Below are positions 15,821 to 25,037 of a stretch of DNA of 64,000 nt, one piece after another (the first letter of the stretch is position 1; every line of letters starts with the position of its first letter). The position numbers and the translations under genes are program-made. Origin of the DNA: Paenibacillus sp. J2TS4 (GTDB lineage Bacteria; Bacillota; Bacilli; Paenibacillales; NBRC-103111); contig NZ_BOSH01000009.1 of assembly GCF_018403245.1 (NCBI RefSeq), positions 124,001 to 188,000 on the forward strand, written 5' to 3'. The notes under the pieces were generated by a model that saw only the letters and a program-made list of their open reading frames with translations, was not told the origin of the DNA and did no database searches.

Positions 15821-16369
15821 CGAAGCTAACCTCCTTTAGATCAAAAATATGTTGGCTTTTATAACAAATAAAAATACAGTAGAAAATAATAGTAATCGAT
15901 TACTATTTCTCAGTATAACATAGCTTTCCTTATCCGTCGATATCGGAAAGGCCTCATGTGGAGAGATATCAATTCATTCAAAAGAACTGGGAAAAACCGC
16001 ATCCGAAATGAACGGGAAAATGCGAAATTCAATTTAGTAGTGTTTAGGAATACAGGTTTAATTAAACAGCAGTACACAATTAGAGTGATGTGCGGATATC
16101 GTTTCGTTATAGCTTATTTGGGAGGCGCTTTCTCAAGCCCGAACATGCTCCCAAAATGATGTCCATTTTTTGCCATTTTCCTTGATCTATCAAGCAAAAT
16201 AAAAGATAAAATTTTTATGAAAGCCTTTTCTAACGGACCGGCACTTTTATGCCTTTTCTGAATAATCTTAACATAATCACTACATGGTTTTGATGCTCCT
16301 ATAACTATTGTATTCCATAATAGGAAGCATCGATTGGTTGTCTATCCACGCAGCGGAAAGGGTGAAATT
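15821..16369. other. Divergent control region of the LacI sugar locus
   Basis: These 549 bp separate the deaminase-like gene from the permease operon. A perfect operator palindrome lies at 15888-15907. CATCGATTGG at 16328-16337, near the permease start, resembles half of it. The rest is AT-rich. One short reading frame (15956-16159) has no ribosome site and no recognisable content, so it is not called. Confidence 0.45.
15888..15907. promoter_or_regulatory. LacI-type operator, perfect 20-bp palindrome
   Basis: AATAGTAATC followed by GATTACTATT is perfectly symmetric around a central CG, the classical LacI-family operator architecture. It is 68 bp upstream of the deaminase-like gene start and serves the divergent control region; the adjacent LacI-family gene is the natural ligand. 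Confidence 0.75.
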
Positions 16370-17296
16370 ATGAACACCGCATTAACTGATAATACTCCCC
16401 CCCTTCATCCAAGGTCAGGTCGGAAGAAAGGAAAGAAAAGAATAAGCCATAGTATCAAGCCCTATTTATTTTTGCTGCCTTGCTTGTTTTTTGTCGTTTT
16501 ATTCACTTACTACCCCTTCGCCAAAACATTGCATCTAGGGTTTACCTTGGTGGATATGAACGGCGATCCGGTTGAATTTGTTGGGCTGGAAAATTATATC
16601 GAGGTGTTTAAGGATAAGCAATTTGCGAGAACGCTTCTAAATACTTTGAAGTATACAGTGGTCACCATTCCCGGAATATTTGTGATCAGCCTCACCCTGG
16701 CGCTGCTGGCGGAAAAGAGAAGAAAGGGAAGCACAATTTATCAAGTGATGTTTGCCCTTCCGATGGCTGTCTCGATGTCCTCCACGGTCATGATCTTTCA
16801 ATTATTAATGAACCCGACCATTGGAATGTTCAACTATATTACCGGACTCGGCATCAACTGGTTCGGGGATGAGAATTACGCCATGCTGGGTATTGCTATC
16901 CTCAGCATCTGGATGGGACTCGGCATCAATTTCTTGTTTCTGCTAGCCTCCCTTCGCAACGTTCCGCAAGAATTACTGGAATCCGCCAGCATTGAGGGAG
17001 CAAATTATATACAGCAATTTACTAAAATTAAATTCCCTCTGATCACCCCGACAGTTTTCTTTCTGATCTGCACCGATCTTATTGGAGCGCTGATGGTTTT
17101 TGGACCTGTCATGATCCTGACTAAGGGCGGACCGATGGGATCTACCGAGACGATGATTTACTGGATGTACACCGAAGCGTTCGAGAAAGGTAAATATGGA
17201 TACGGCAGCGCGATAGCCGTCATTATCTTTTTTCTCGTCATGCTGTTTACGCTGCTCACCTTTATCTATGAAAGAAGAGGGGTGCATTACTCTTGA
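16370..17296 (+). CDS. Carbohydrate ABC transporter permease (MalF/UgpA type)
   Basis: First of two permease subunits of a sugar importer; 308 residues. A basic N-terminus is followed by six membrane segments, beginning at PYLFLLPCLFFVVLFTYY. The EAA loop (ELLESASIEGANYIQQF, residues about 195-211) contacts the ATPase. ATG 16370 follows AAAGGGTGA. Its stop overlaps the next permease's TTG start. No ATPase gene is in the operon, as is common when one MsmX-like ATPase serves many importers. Confidence 0.92.
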   Translation: MNTALTDNTPPLHPRSGRKKGKKRISHSIKPYLFLLPCLFFVVLFTYYPFAKTLHLGFTLVDMNGDPVEFVGLENYIEVFKDKQFARTLLNTLKYTVVTIPGIFVISLTLALLAEKRRKGSTIYQVMFALPMAVSMSSTVMIFQLLMNPTIGMFNYITGLGINWFGDENYAMLGIAILSIWMGLGINFLFLLASLRNVPQELLESASIEGANYIQQFTKIKFPLITPTVFFLICTDLIGALMVFGPVMILTKGGPMGSTETMIYWMYTEAFEKGKYGYGSAIAVIIFFLVMLFTLLTFIYERRGVHYS

Positions 17297-18117
17297 TCCG
17301 TCAGAGGACGCTGTCCGTACTCATGCCGCTAATCGGGTTCCTTGTCGGAGTTATCATTATTTTTCCAGTCATTTATTGTGTGGGAGTAAGCTTTATGAGC
17401 CCGGATGACCTGAGCTCCTATCCGCCCAAGCTGTTTTCCAGCAAGCTGTATTGGGAAAATTACATGACCGTATTTACGGCGACCCCCATCTTGCGATTTA
17501 TGTGGAACTCCTTTTTTATCGCATTCGTGTGTACCATTGGGAGACTGATTACAAGCAGTCTGGCGGCATATTCTTTCGTTTTTTTCAATTACAAAGGAAA
17601 GCATTTCTGGTTTCTATTCATCCTGGGAACGATGATGATCCCCGGAGATATGCTCATTATTACCAACTACATTACGGTCGCCAAATTGAATTTAATCGAT
17701 ACTTATTCGGGAGTGATCGTGGTCATGCTGGCTTCGGCGGTGTATATGTTTATCCTTCGCCAGCATTTCATGACGATCCCTAAAGATTTTAAGGATGCGG
17801 CGTTTGTCGACGGTTGCGGTGATCTTCGTTTTTACTGGAGCGTGGTGCTGCCCGTCTCCCGGCCGATTCTCTCCTCTATCTTCATTGCTTCCTTCATCAA
17901 TCTTTGGAATACGTATTTATGGCCCTTGATGGTAACGAATGCGGAAGAGATGAGAACCGTTCAGGTCGGGATTACGATGCTGCAGTTCGAGGAAAGTATG
18001 GTATACGGACCAGTTATGGCCGGAGTCACAGTTATTTTGATCCCCTCCATCCTGGTGTTCCTGATCTTTCAGAAGCAATTGGTCTTCAGTATTTCATCCA
18101 GTGGAATTAAAGGATAA
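17293..18117 (+). CDS. Carbohydrate ABC transporter permease (MalG/UgpE type)
   Basis: Second permease subunit, 274 residues, six membrane segments. The EAA loop reads IPKDFKDAAFVDGCGDLRFY (about 157-176). The start is TTG 17293, inside the stop region of the first permease and after AGAGGGG, so the two are translationally coupled. It forms the translocation pore with the upstream permease and receives substrate from the lipoprotein encoded at 19056. Confidence 0.92.
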   Translation: MIRQRTLSVLMPLIGFLVGVIIIFPVIYCVGVSFMSPDDLSSYPPKLFSSKLYWENYMTVFTATPILRFMWNSFFIAFVCTIGRLITSSLAAYSFVFFNYKGKHFWFLFILGTMMIPGDMLIITNYITVAKLNLIDTYSGVIVVMLASAVYMFILRQHFMTIPKDFKDAAFVDGCGDLRFYWSVVLPVSRPILSSIFIASFINLWNTYLWPLMVTNAEEMRTVQVGITMLQFEESMVYGPVMAGVTVILIPSILVFLIFQKQLVFSISSSGIKG

Positions 18118-18143
18118 ACCGCTTAATACGGGAGGAATAGCTT

Positions 18144-18932
18144 ATGCAAACCATCACAATCATGACCTTCAATCTTCGGGTCGATGTCCCTGCAGATCCC
18201 TTTGTATGGGAGCAAAGAAAGCATTGGGCGGCTCAAATGATAGAGGAGCAGGCACCGGATCTTCTTGGCACACAAGAAGCGAATATTCCGATGCTCGCCT
18301 GGCTAACCGAGCGATTCTCCCCTCTTTATGAAGTTTATGGGGTTAACCGTATCGCCTCAGAGGAGTGGGGAGAGTTCAGCGCTGTTTTCGTTAAAAGGGA
18401 TAAGTTCTCCATCGTCAAAAAAGAATCCTTCATGCTTTCCGAAACCCCGGAAATCATCGGCAGTTCAGGATGGGATGCCCGCTGCGAAAGAATATGTTCC
18501 TGGGTGGAGTTGGCTTTGGCGAACGATACGGAGCCGGTATGGAGATTTTTCAATACCCATCTGGACCATGTGGGCCGAGTGGCCAGACAGGAGGGATTAA
18601 AGCTCATTACCGCCCGAATCAAGGAGCTGAATGAAGAGCGCCCGCTGCCCTTCATCCTTACGGGAGATTTCAACGATGTGCCGGAGAACGGACTGTTGAA
18701 CCTGATTCATGAGCAGCTTCCAATGATCAGTTGTTATGACCTCCTGACCGAGGAGGAAAAACAGCATTCTCTTACTTTTCATGGCTATCGCGGCGGAACG
18801 AAAGGAGGCCCCATAGATTATATTCTAGGCAGTCCGGATCATCCTTTCCTGTCGACGACTATTATTCGAGATCAAGTCGAAGGGGGTTATCCATCGGATC
18901 ATTATCCTGTCCTCTCTACCCTGCAATTCTAG
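18144..18932 (+). CDS. Endonuclease/exonuclease/phosphatase-family hydrolase
   Basis: A 262-residue metal-dependent hydrolase of the EEP fold. Active-site motifs are complete: MTFNLR (8-13), the metal-ligand Glu in GTQEAN (about 42-47), FFNTHLDH, LTGDFNDVPEN and the terminal YPSDHYPV. It has no signal peptide, so it acts inside the cell. GGGAGG precedes ATG 18144. Position within the sugar importer operon, 26 bp after the permease and before the lipoprotein, suggests it cleaves a phosphodiester or phosphate from the imported compound; this is an inference from context. Confidence 0.87.
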   Translation: MQTITIMTFNLRVDVPADPFVWEQRKHWAAQMIEEQAPDLLGTQEANIPMLAWLTERFSPLYEVYGVNRIASEEWGEFSAVFVKRDKFSIVKKESFMLSETPEIIGSSGWDARCERICSWVELALANDTEPVWRFFNTHLDHVGRVARQEGLKLITARIKELNEERPLPFILTGDFNDVPENGLLNLIHEQLPMISCYDLLTEEEKQHSLTFHGYRGGTKGGPIDYILGSPDHPFLSTTIIRDQVEGGYPSDHYPVLSTLQF

Positions 18933-19055
18933 GCAGTCATCTATTACTGCTGCGCAACAGTCGACCTTCTATATTTCAGCACTATATGAGCAGTTAGACA
19001 ATTAGGCTTATACGCAGGCAACTGAAAACAACCTAACGACATGGAGGTAGCCATA

Positions 19056-20483
19056 ATGAAAAAGCGCATCCTATCCCTTGTTACTATTCTTGCTGTAACG
19101 TTAGCCGGTTGTGGAGGAAGCGGCGGAGGAGGGGCTTCAACTGGAGCCAACTCCCCTAAACCGAACAACAACCAGACGCAAACCGGCACTAATCCGTCTG
19201 CACCAGCGGATAAGGGGACGATTCAATTAACGTTCTGGCATGCTATGGGCGGCGCCAATGAAGCTGTCGTCAAGCAGGTGGTTCAGCATTACAACGATAC
19301 CGCCGGCAAGGAGCAAGGGATTGCTATAACGCCCGTCTTCCAAGGAAGCTATCAGGATTTGATGAAAAAAGTGAGAGCCGCCGTCCAAGCGAAGGATACC
19401 AAAAATCTGCCGGATATTGTTCAAGTTCCCGCTTCGGATACCGCCTATATCAAAGATGTCCCGAGCTTAGTTCCGGCCCATGTCTTGATCGCCAAAGATT
19501 CTTCCTTCAACATTAAGGATCTGGAGCCCAATGCGTTAGCGTCCTTCAGCTTTAAAGGAGAGCAGATGGGTGTTCCCTTCGCCAACTCTACCATCTTGCT
19601 GTATTACAATAAGAAGATGTTTGAAGAGGCCAGCCTGGACCCCGCTCAACCGCCCGCAACGATAGACGAATTAGGTCAATACGCGCTTAAGCTGACCAAG
19701 AAGAACGGCGATCAAGTAGCGCAATGGGGCTTCTCCGGTACGCCTGACCTGTGGCATATGTCCAGTTGGATCGGTATGCAGGGCGCCGGCTCCTATATTG
19801 GAAACAATAAGAACGGCCGGGAGGACACGATGACCGAGATCGAATTCGATTCCACAGGCACGATGAAGCAATTTTTAACGGAGTGGAAAAAAGCGATAGA
19901 CTACGGCGGAATCCAGACGGGGACAGACGCCAACACGACCGAAGAATTTGCCGCCGGCAAGCTGGCCATGTTCCTCGCTTCGACCGCGGCGTTGAGAGGC
20001 GTGCTTAATGCCGTCGGAGATAAGTTCGAGGTAGGCACCGCCTTCTTGCCGCGGGTACAGGAAGGAGATCAAGGCGGAGTAGCCGTGGGAGGTTCAGCGC
20101 TATATGTGATGGACCGGGGCGATCAGGCCAAGATTGATGCGGCCTGGGAATATCTCAAATTCAGCGTGTCCCCGGAAACCCAATTGATGTGGCATACCGG
20201 GACCGGTTACTTCCCGGTGAACACGAAGACTTACGATCTGCCGCAAATGAAAGAGCATCTGGACAAAAATAAGCTATTCCAAACCGCCATTGACCAATTG
20301 CATGCTTCTTCTCCCGAAACCCAAGAGCCGTTAGTCGGGGTTCCGACGGAGTTTAGCCGGATCATGAAAGAAGAGATTCTGGCCTACGTCCTGGGAAGAA
20401 CCGAGCTGGATACAGCGGTTCAAAATATGGCGGAGGCGAGCAATAAAGCCTTGCAGGATTACAATAAAGTAAATAAAAAATAG
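19056..20483 (+). CDS. Extracellular sugar-binding lipoprotein (family 1)
   Basis: Substrate-binding lipoprotein of the LacI-controlled importer, 475 residues. It starts at ATG 19056 after GGAGG. The signal peptide ends with lipobox LAGC (Cys19), followed by a Gly/Ser/Asn/Thr/Pro-rich tether to about residue 50. The mature domain begins IQLTFWHAMGG, typical of UgpB/MalE-like proteins that bind glycerol-3-phosphate, maltodextrins or amino-sugar oligomers. It is the last gene of the operon and is followed by a terminator. The partner enzymes (deaminase-like, phosphodiesterase-like) point toward a phosphorylated or amino-sugar ligand. Confidence 0.92.
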   Translation: MKKRILSLVTILAVTLAGCGGSGGGGASTGANSPKPNNNQTQTGTNPSAPADKGTIQLTFWHAMGGANEAVVKQVVQHYNDTAGKEQGIAITPVFQGSYQDLMKKVRAAVQAKDTKNLPDIVQVPASDTAYIKDVPSLVPAHVLIAKDSSFNIKDLEPNALASFSFKGEQMGVPFANSTILLYYNKKMFEEASLDPAQPPATIDELGQYALKLTKKNGDQVAQWGFSGTPDLWHMSSWIGMQGAGSYIGNNKNGREDTMTEIEFDSTGTMKQFLTEWKKAIDYGGIQTGTDANTTEEFAAGKLAMFLASTAALRGVLNAVGDKFEVGTAFLPRVQEGDQGGVAVGGSALYVMDRGDQAKIDAAWEYLKFSVSPETQLMWHTGTGYFPVNTKTYDLPQMKEHLDKNKLFQTAIDQLHASSPETQEPLVGVPTEFSRIMKEEILAYVLGRTELDTAVQNMAEASNKALQDYNKVNKK

Positions 20484-20529
20484 TGCAGCCAGGCTAAGCG
20501 AACCGCCGGCAAGCGATAAAATGGAAACT

Positions 20530-20566
20530 AAGAAGCTGACATCCTTCCCTGAGGCGTCAGCTTCTT
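20530..20566 (+). terminator. Intrinsic terminator after the sugar importer operon
   Basis: AAGAAGCTGAC (20530-20540) pairs with GTCAGCTTCTT (20556-20566), an 11-bp stem with a 15-nt loop. It lies 47 bp after the lipoprotein stop. The stem ends in TTCTT, with CCGTCT following. Confidence 0.65.
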
Positions 20567-20681
20567 CCGTCTAAGCTTCTAAGCTAAGCCGGTGCTTCAT
20601 CGGACATTAGCAAGCATGGAGAACCCATCATATTGAATAACTGGAACATGACTTCACTTTCCACTGCTGTACCTCATATCC

Positions 20682-21470
20682 TCACTCTTCCTCTTGACAG
20701 ACCATAACCAGGTTGCCGTCCGGGTCCGTGAGTGTGAAGTACGCAACGCCCCCATGCCGCTCAATGTCATGGAATATGCTCATGCCGTGCTGGGCCGCGT
20801 AAACATAGGAAGCTTCAATATCGTCCGTGTCGAACATGAACGGGATTTCATACGTCTCCCCGCGGCGATAGCGGTTATCGTCAAGTAAAATATGGGCGCC
20901 TCGCGAAGTAGGCAGCACGTAAATGGAATCGTCCGTTTCCTCTTCACGAAGCGGCATCCCCAACAAGTCGCTTATCCAGGCGGCCGCCGATTTCATGTCG
21001 CGTACGTTGACGAACACCCCGCCAATGCGCGGAATAATGGGGCTAGCTCCTTTAAACGGCTCAAATTCTTGACCGCCATCCTCCGCCCAGCACGCCATAT
21101 AAGCCCGGCCATCCGGGGACCGGAAGTTGAAATAAGCCATGCCCGGATGCCTGTTCGGCTCATGGATCGGTTCGGCTTTGCCCTTCACGTAGGCATAGGC
21201 TTCATCTATGTCGTCGCAAGCGAACATAATGAGCGGCTTCATGTCCTCACGCCAATTCGGATCCTTCCGATTATTCTCGTTATTATCCAGAATCAGGCCC
21301 GTCCCGGGAAGATCAAACCAATAGACGGGCCCTCCGTTCAACCGCTCGTCATACAGCGGCATGCCAAGCAGCTCGCTGTACCATTCTGCCGCGCGCCGCA
21401 AATCCGATACATGCAGGAATATACTCGCTATCCGATCTTGTAACGGAAATGGATTCGTTGTAGCTTTCAT
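20682..21470 (-). CDS. Tandem VOC (glyoxalase/bleomycin-resistance fold) protein
   Basis: A 262-residue protein with two VOC domains: residues about 13-128 (IASIFLHVSDLRRAAEWY to MACWAEDG) and about 145-260 (IGGVFVNVRDMKSAAAWI to LVMVCQEE). ATG 21470 follows GGAGGGAAGG; the reading frame continues further upstream without a ribosome site. VOC proteins bind a metal and act as glyoxalases, dioxygenases or drug-binding proteins; nothing here fixes the role. It follows another VOC gene by 13 bp and is last of four genes on minus. Confidence 0.85.
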   Translation of the reverse strand: MKATTNPFPLQDRIASIFLHVSDLRRAAEWYSELLGMPLYDERLNGGPVYWFDLPGTGLILDNNENNRKDPNWREDMKPLIMFACDDIDEAYAYVKGKAEPIHEPNRHPGMAYFNFRSPDGRAYMACWAEDGGQEFEPFKGASPIIPRIGGVFVNVRDMKSAAAWISDLLGMPLREEETDDSIYVLPTSRGAHILLDDNRYRRGETYEIPFMFDTDDIEASYVYAAQHGMSIFHDIERHGGVAYFTLTDPDGNLVMVCQEEE

Positions 21471-21483
21471 ACGGCCTTCCCTC

Positions 21484-21906
21484 CTATTCAGGCTGCTGCC
21501 AGGCTTGAAATTTATTGCCGTCGGGATCTTTAAAATTAAGCTGCAGCCCGCAACCTCCCTCGTCCCGGATTTCCTCCTCCATCCAAACGCCGGAGACCTG
21601 TAAGGAAGCATAAAGCGAATGAATGTTATCGGTTTCAAAGCAGAGCGGAAACATCTCAAAGGGCTCCCTGTCCTCCGACCAACCCGTCGTCAGAAAGGTC
21701 AACGGCGTCCTATCCGGGCAAGGGAGCAAGAACAGCCATTGGCCGTCCCCCATAATCATAATCGCGCCTCTTCCGGGTTGAACCGGTGAACGCAGCTTCA
21801 AGCCAAGCACACGGCCGTACCATTCCGCGGCGGCTTCTGCATCAGATACCGGAATATAGGCGCAATCGATTCTTTTCAACATCGCTTTCTTAGTTTGGCT
21901 CGTCAT
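21484..21906 (-). CDS. VOC-family protein, single domain
   Basis: A 140-residue protein with one VOC unit (YIPVSDAEAAAEWYGRVLGL to LNFKDPDGNKFQAW). ATG 21906 is chosen because AGGAG lies 10 nt upstream; it begins 4 bp after the stop of the GyrI-like gene. A later ATG at 21882 is possible. The DPDGN turn and late aromatic ending are typical of glyoxalase/bleomycin-resistance folds. The substrate is unknown. Confidence 0.83.
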   Translation of the reverse strand: MTSQTKKAMLKRIDCAYIPVSDAEAAAEWYGRVLGLKLRSPVQPGRGAIMIMGDGQWLFLLPCPDRTPLTFLTTGWSEDREPFEMFPLCFETDNIHSLYASLQVSGVWMEEEIRDEGGCGLQLNFKDPDGNKFQAWQQPE

Positions 21907-21910
21907 CGGA

Positions 21911-22429
21911 TTATGACTCCTCTGCAGAATTAGCCAGCGCCACATAAAGATCAATTTCATTATCGGGCTGTTCCGGTTTATAACGCTCGTCCCAAATTTC
22001 GAAATCGAACGAATCCGGATGGCGGCCATTCTCCCTCATCCATTTCCCATAAACCAAATCATAAGTACGGCTCAGCTCAGACTCAAGCCCATAGTGAGTC
22101 ACCTTAACATATTGCCGCTCGGGAAACGAGCGGACGGCCATCCCCTCAGGCGGAGCCGTCTCTTCGGTCACGACATATCCGATGTATTGGGTAAAAGCGT
22201 CTACTTGCGCATTAAAGCCCGGTTTATATGGATAGACCTGCACCAAATAGACATCGTCGGATAATCGCGATACAATCTCTTGCTTCCTGTTTAGAACAGT
22301 CTCGTAAGCTTTCTTGCCCAGCTTCTGTTCCATAATCTCTACTAGATTAGCAGTGAAGGTCACTCCAATGATGGTAAAAGCGGGCTTGGCAACGACGGCC
22401 GGCTCGGCCGATGGACTCACATTGGACAT
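21911..22429 (-). CDS. GyrI-like/effector-binding domain protein
   Basis: A 172-residue protein of the GyrI-like (SOUL/AraC effector-binding) fold. Features include KPAFTIIGVTF at the start, the internal FPERQYVKVTHYG strand and the ending DFEIWDERYKPEQPDNEIDLYVAL, which is the standard C-terminal signature of this fold. GGAGG lies 7 nt before ATG 22429. Such domains bind small hydrophobic molecules and can inhibit gyrase or sense drugs. It pairs with a second GyrI-like gene 15 bp upstream. Confidence 0.82.
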   Translation of the reverse strand: MSNVSPSAEPAVVAKPAFTIIGVTFTANLVEIMEQKLGKKAYETVLNRKQEIVSRLSDDVYLVQVYPYKPGFNAQVDAFTQYIGYVVTEETAPPEGMAVRSFPERQYVKVTHYGLESELSRTYDLVYGKWMRENGRHPDSFDFEIWDERYKPEQPDNEIDLYVALANSAEES

Positions 22430-22444
22430 GCATTAATCCTCCTT

Positions 22445-22939
22445 CTATTTAGGTGAAATAGGAAAGTACAGATCGATTTCAGAACCAGGGTCAGTCCGGT
22501 TCCGGTAGCGTTGATCGTAGAATTCAAACTCATATACGCCGTCGTAGACATACTCAGACTGGGGAAGCCAGGAGGTCCAGAAATATTCGAAGCCTTCACC
22601 CAATCCGTCCAGTTCTCCCCGATAAGTCACAACCGCATAATGCGAAGCCGGGACCTCTATAGAGACCATTCCTTCGGGCAACTGGCCGAACGAGGTGACC
22701 CCGATGGCCGCCGTGTACGTAAACGGATCCCCCGGCTTAATCTCGGGAGTTTGTCGAATGAGTCCGTAGCCTCGGAATCCGACCGGATTGGCAATCTCAC
22801 CGGCGCGCGAGTTAAGCTGGTCCCACAGCCGGGCAATGGCATTCTCCGATGGCTTCACATCGGGATCAGGCTGTACCTGCTCTTGCAGGCCTACCGCCAT
22901 AAAAGCAGGCTTATACACCCGTTTCGTTTCAATAATCAC
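22445..22939 (-). CDS. GyrI-like/effector-binding domain protein
   Basis: A 164-residue protein starting at GTG 22939, 7 nt after GGAGG; a longer reading frame upstream runs through a repeat and lacks a ribosome site. It shares the GyrI-like plan with its downstream neighbour: KPAFMAVGLQ at the start, VPASHYAVVTYRG in the middle and YEFEFYDQRYRNRTDPGSEIDLYFPI at the end. First gene of the four-gene minus-strand cluster. Together with two VOC proteins this suggests a small-molecule-binding or resistance cluster. Confidence 0.82.
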   Translation of the reverse strand: MIIETKRVYKPAFMAVGLQEQVQPDPDVKPSENAIARLWDQLNSRAGEIANPVGFRGYGLIRQTPEIKPGDPFTYTAAIGVTSFGQLPEGMVSIEVPASHYAVVTYRGELDGLGEGFEYFWTSWLPQSEYVYDGVYEFEFYDQRYRNRTDPGSEIDLYFPISPK

Positions 22940-23558
22940 AGAACAAACCTCCTTGAGCTTGTCGTTGAAATTGCTCACGGCCTCGTCATACAGCAAGGTG
23001 AGGGAAATCATGGGCAGCAGGCAAACCGGAAGATACAACCGTAAACGGCTACCGCCGTCCTTTAACGGTGGATCGACGTTTGCGCGGTGAATTATAAGCA
23101 TGATTATAAGTGTAAATCTCATAAATCCTTATAATTATGAAAAAAAACACCGGAACGTTCTGTTTCGATTCGCGGTGCCAGTTGACTGATATGCGTATTT
23201 CACGAAAATTCTATGATGCTTATATCTTCCTTCCCGCTTCCAAATAGTATAAGTACGCAGTCCGAGAGTGCCGCTTGCAACTTTGGATCCATTATATCAG
23301 AACAAATGTTCTAAATCAATCTCTTTATAGTAAAATTTTACAAATATTCCTGTGGTGGCTTACTATTGAATTCAGCTCTCCAGCCTGAAAGTCGTATATT
23401 TCATGCCGGGATAGAATCCCAAACCAACATACTATCCTTAGACCAGATTTCCATTGGCATCCTCCTGGCTTTAAACAGATCCACGATTGGTAGAACTAGT
23501 TACGCGCTAAAAGCTGTCATCCTTTCCGATGACGACCGCGTTTGGGGCCTCAGAATCT
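22940..23558. other. Intergenic region containing an R2 repeat copy
   Basis: No gene is supported in these 619 bp. The segment 23044-23135 is a repeat shared with 47398-47489. A plus-strand reading frame (23366-23761) overlaps the HD-domain gene in antisense, with no ribosome site, and is rejected. The remainder is AT-rich and must hold the promoter of the GyrI/VOC cluster. Confidence 0.45.
23044..23135. repeat. Intergenic repeat family R2, full copy
   Basis: The copy starts AACGGCTACCGCCGTCC and continues through ATTATAAGCATGATTATAAG to CTTATAAT. It matches the copy at 47398-47489 at most positions over the first 75 bp. The ACGGC/GCCGT pair and the ATTATAAG/CTTATAAT pair give two stems conserved in both copies. 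Confidence 0.75.
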
Positions 23559-24170
23559 CTAATAAAAAATCTCTCCGTTGCACTCCAAAGCAAAGCGCTC
23601 CTGAAACGTTCTTTCGAACTCGATTCTGTCGTCATATATTTTTTGGGACAGATCATAATTTAAAAGTGCTCGGCTATTTTCTATGTATTCCTGGTGCTCC
23701 TTGCTATCCCACAAGGCAACAGCGTCAAATACATTTTCCTCCGTGTGCGCGCTGTACATAAATTTAAGCCATATTTCCAAAGAGCCGAAATGATCCAGTA
23801 CATCCGCATCCTGTACCAGCTTCACATAGAAGGGCTGCCCCTCCCGCTGTCTGGCATTATGAAGCGCGACCACTTCGGAAATCTGCTCCAGCTCTTGTGC
23901 CGTGCAGTACTCATTCAACAAATGAGGAATGAGCTGCGCTCCCATTTTGCCATGCGGCTCAATTCCTTTGGCTACATCATGGAATAAAGCGCCTACATAA
24001 ATAATATCGTCCTTGGAGCTGTCCTCCGGAAACAAACTTTTCCTTAAGTGAATCGCCATATTGGCCACTCGCTGACCATGATAAAAGATAAATCCGCGTT
24101 CCCTTTGCAAATGCGATTTTCTGCGGCTCATCGTTTTCATCGCCACTTCTTTTATTTTCTCGATATCCAT
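23559..24170 (-). CDS. HD-domain phosphohydrolase
   Basis: A 203-residue protein. The HD motif is ALFHDVAKG (about 61-69), with an upstream His in FYHGQRVANMA (about 30-40) and downstream HNARQREG and VQDADVLDH, which complete the metal-binding set. Enzymes of this family hydrolyse phosphate monoesters or nucleotides. ATG 24170 is chosen with AAGGA 11 nt upstream; ATG 24182 sits on that site. It stands alone on minus, divergent from the DinB-like gene. The substrate is unknown. Confidence 0.83.
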   Translation of the reverse strand: MDIEKIKEVAMKTMSRRKSHLQRERGFIFYHGQRVANMAIHLRKSLFPEDSSKDDIIYVGALFHDVAKGIEPHGKMGAQLIPHLLNEYCTAQELEQISEVVALHNARQREGQPFYVKLVQDADVLDHFGSLEIWLKFMYSAHTEENVFDAVALWDSKEHQEYIENSRALLNYDLSQKIYDDRIEFERTFQERFALECNGEIFY

Positions 24171-24421
24171 CGGGCAGCACATCCTTCTTATACTTTTTTA
24201 ACCGTTCAAACCGCAGCAAAAGCCATTGCATAAGCCAAAATTCCCTAAATTCAGCAAGTTAACCTAATTGTAAATGAAAGGAATAAAGCAGTCATTCTAT
24301 TTTTTCAGTATAACGATTTGTTCTCAAGATCGAAGCCCAATGGGATGGTATACTTATCTTATGACCTGTTTCGGATTAGCCGTTGCAAAACTATACTTAC
24401 GATAAATTGGAGGGTTCCTGA

Positions 24422-24946
24422 ATGAATATGGAAAAAATCTACCTAATTACCGATATTCCCGGTTATTCACCCCAAATCAGCCGTTTGCTATCCATGATCA
24501 ACTACGCCAGACACACTACCCTCGAATCTGTCAAAAATCTTACTGTGAAAGAATTGGATTATTTGCTGGATTCCAAGAGCAACTCCATTGGAGCTTTACT
24601 GCTGCATTTTGCGGCGGTCGAATACGCCTACCAAGTCTCGACTTTTGAAGAAAGAAAACTGTCCGAAGAAGAATTATCCGTATGGGGCGCCGCACTCGAA
24701 TTGGGAGATGAAGGACGGAATAAGATTAGAGGCCATGATCTGGACTTTTACCTGGATCGGCTAGATGAAGTGAGGACAAGAACCTATGAATTATTCAAAA
24801 CCGCAGACGATAGCTGGCTGGAGCGGGAAAAAACTTTCTGGTACAATAAGCCGGCCAATTATTATTTCATGTGGTATCACGTTTTTGAAGATGAAATCAA
24901 TCATAGGGGTCAAATAAGAATGATCGCAAGGAGACTCAAGGGTTAA
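24422..24946 (+). CDS. DinB-family protein
   Basis: A 174-residue four-helix DinB/YfiT-like protein. Metal-binding histidines typical of the fold are in LLLHFAAVEY (about 60) and near the end in EDEINHRGQIRMI (about 155-167). TTGGAGG precedes ATG 24422 at good spacing. DinB-like proteins include bacillithiol/mycothiol-dependent transferases; a transferase role is plausible for a bacillithiol-producing Firmicute but not shown. It has no operon partner. Confidence 0.82.
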   Translation: MNMEKIYLITDIPGYSPQISRLLSMINYARHTTLESVKNLTVKELDYLLDSKSNSIGALLLHFAAVEYAYQVSTFEERKLSEEELSVWGAALELGDEGRNKIRGHDLDFYLDRLDEVRTRTYELFKTADDSWLEREKTFWYNKPANYYFMWYHVFEDEINHRGQIRMIARRLKG

Positions 24947-25037
24947 CACAATTAGATCAAGCTCTCCCCAATATTCCGCACCATCCATCCGGGCGCTTAA
25001 AGATATACAAATCTTAGCAGCCCCATCCCCAACATAA

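Noticed and set aside
16216..16230. CcpA cre-like TGAAAGCCTTTTC
   Set aside because: Lacks the central CG and the right half; too weak to call.
23366..23761. 131-codon frame on plus
   Set aside because: Overlaps the HD-domain gene in antisense, no ribosome site, no family features.
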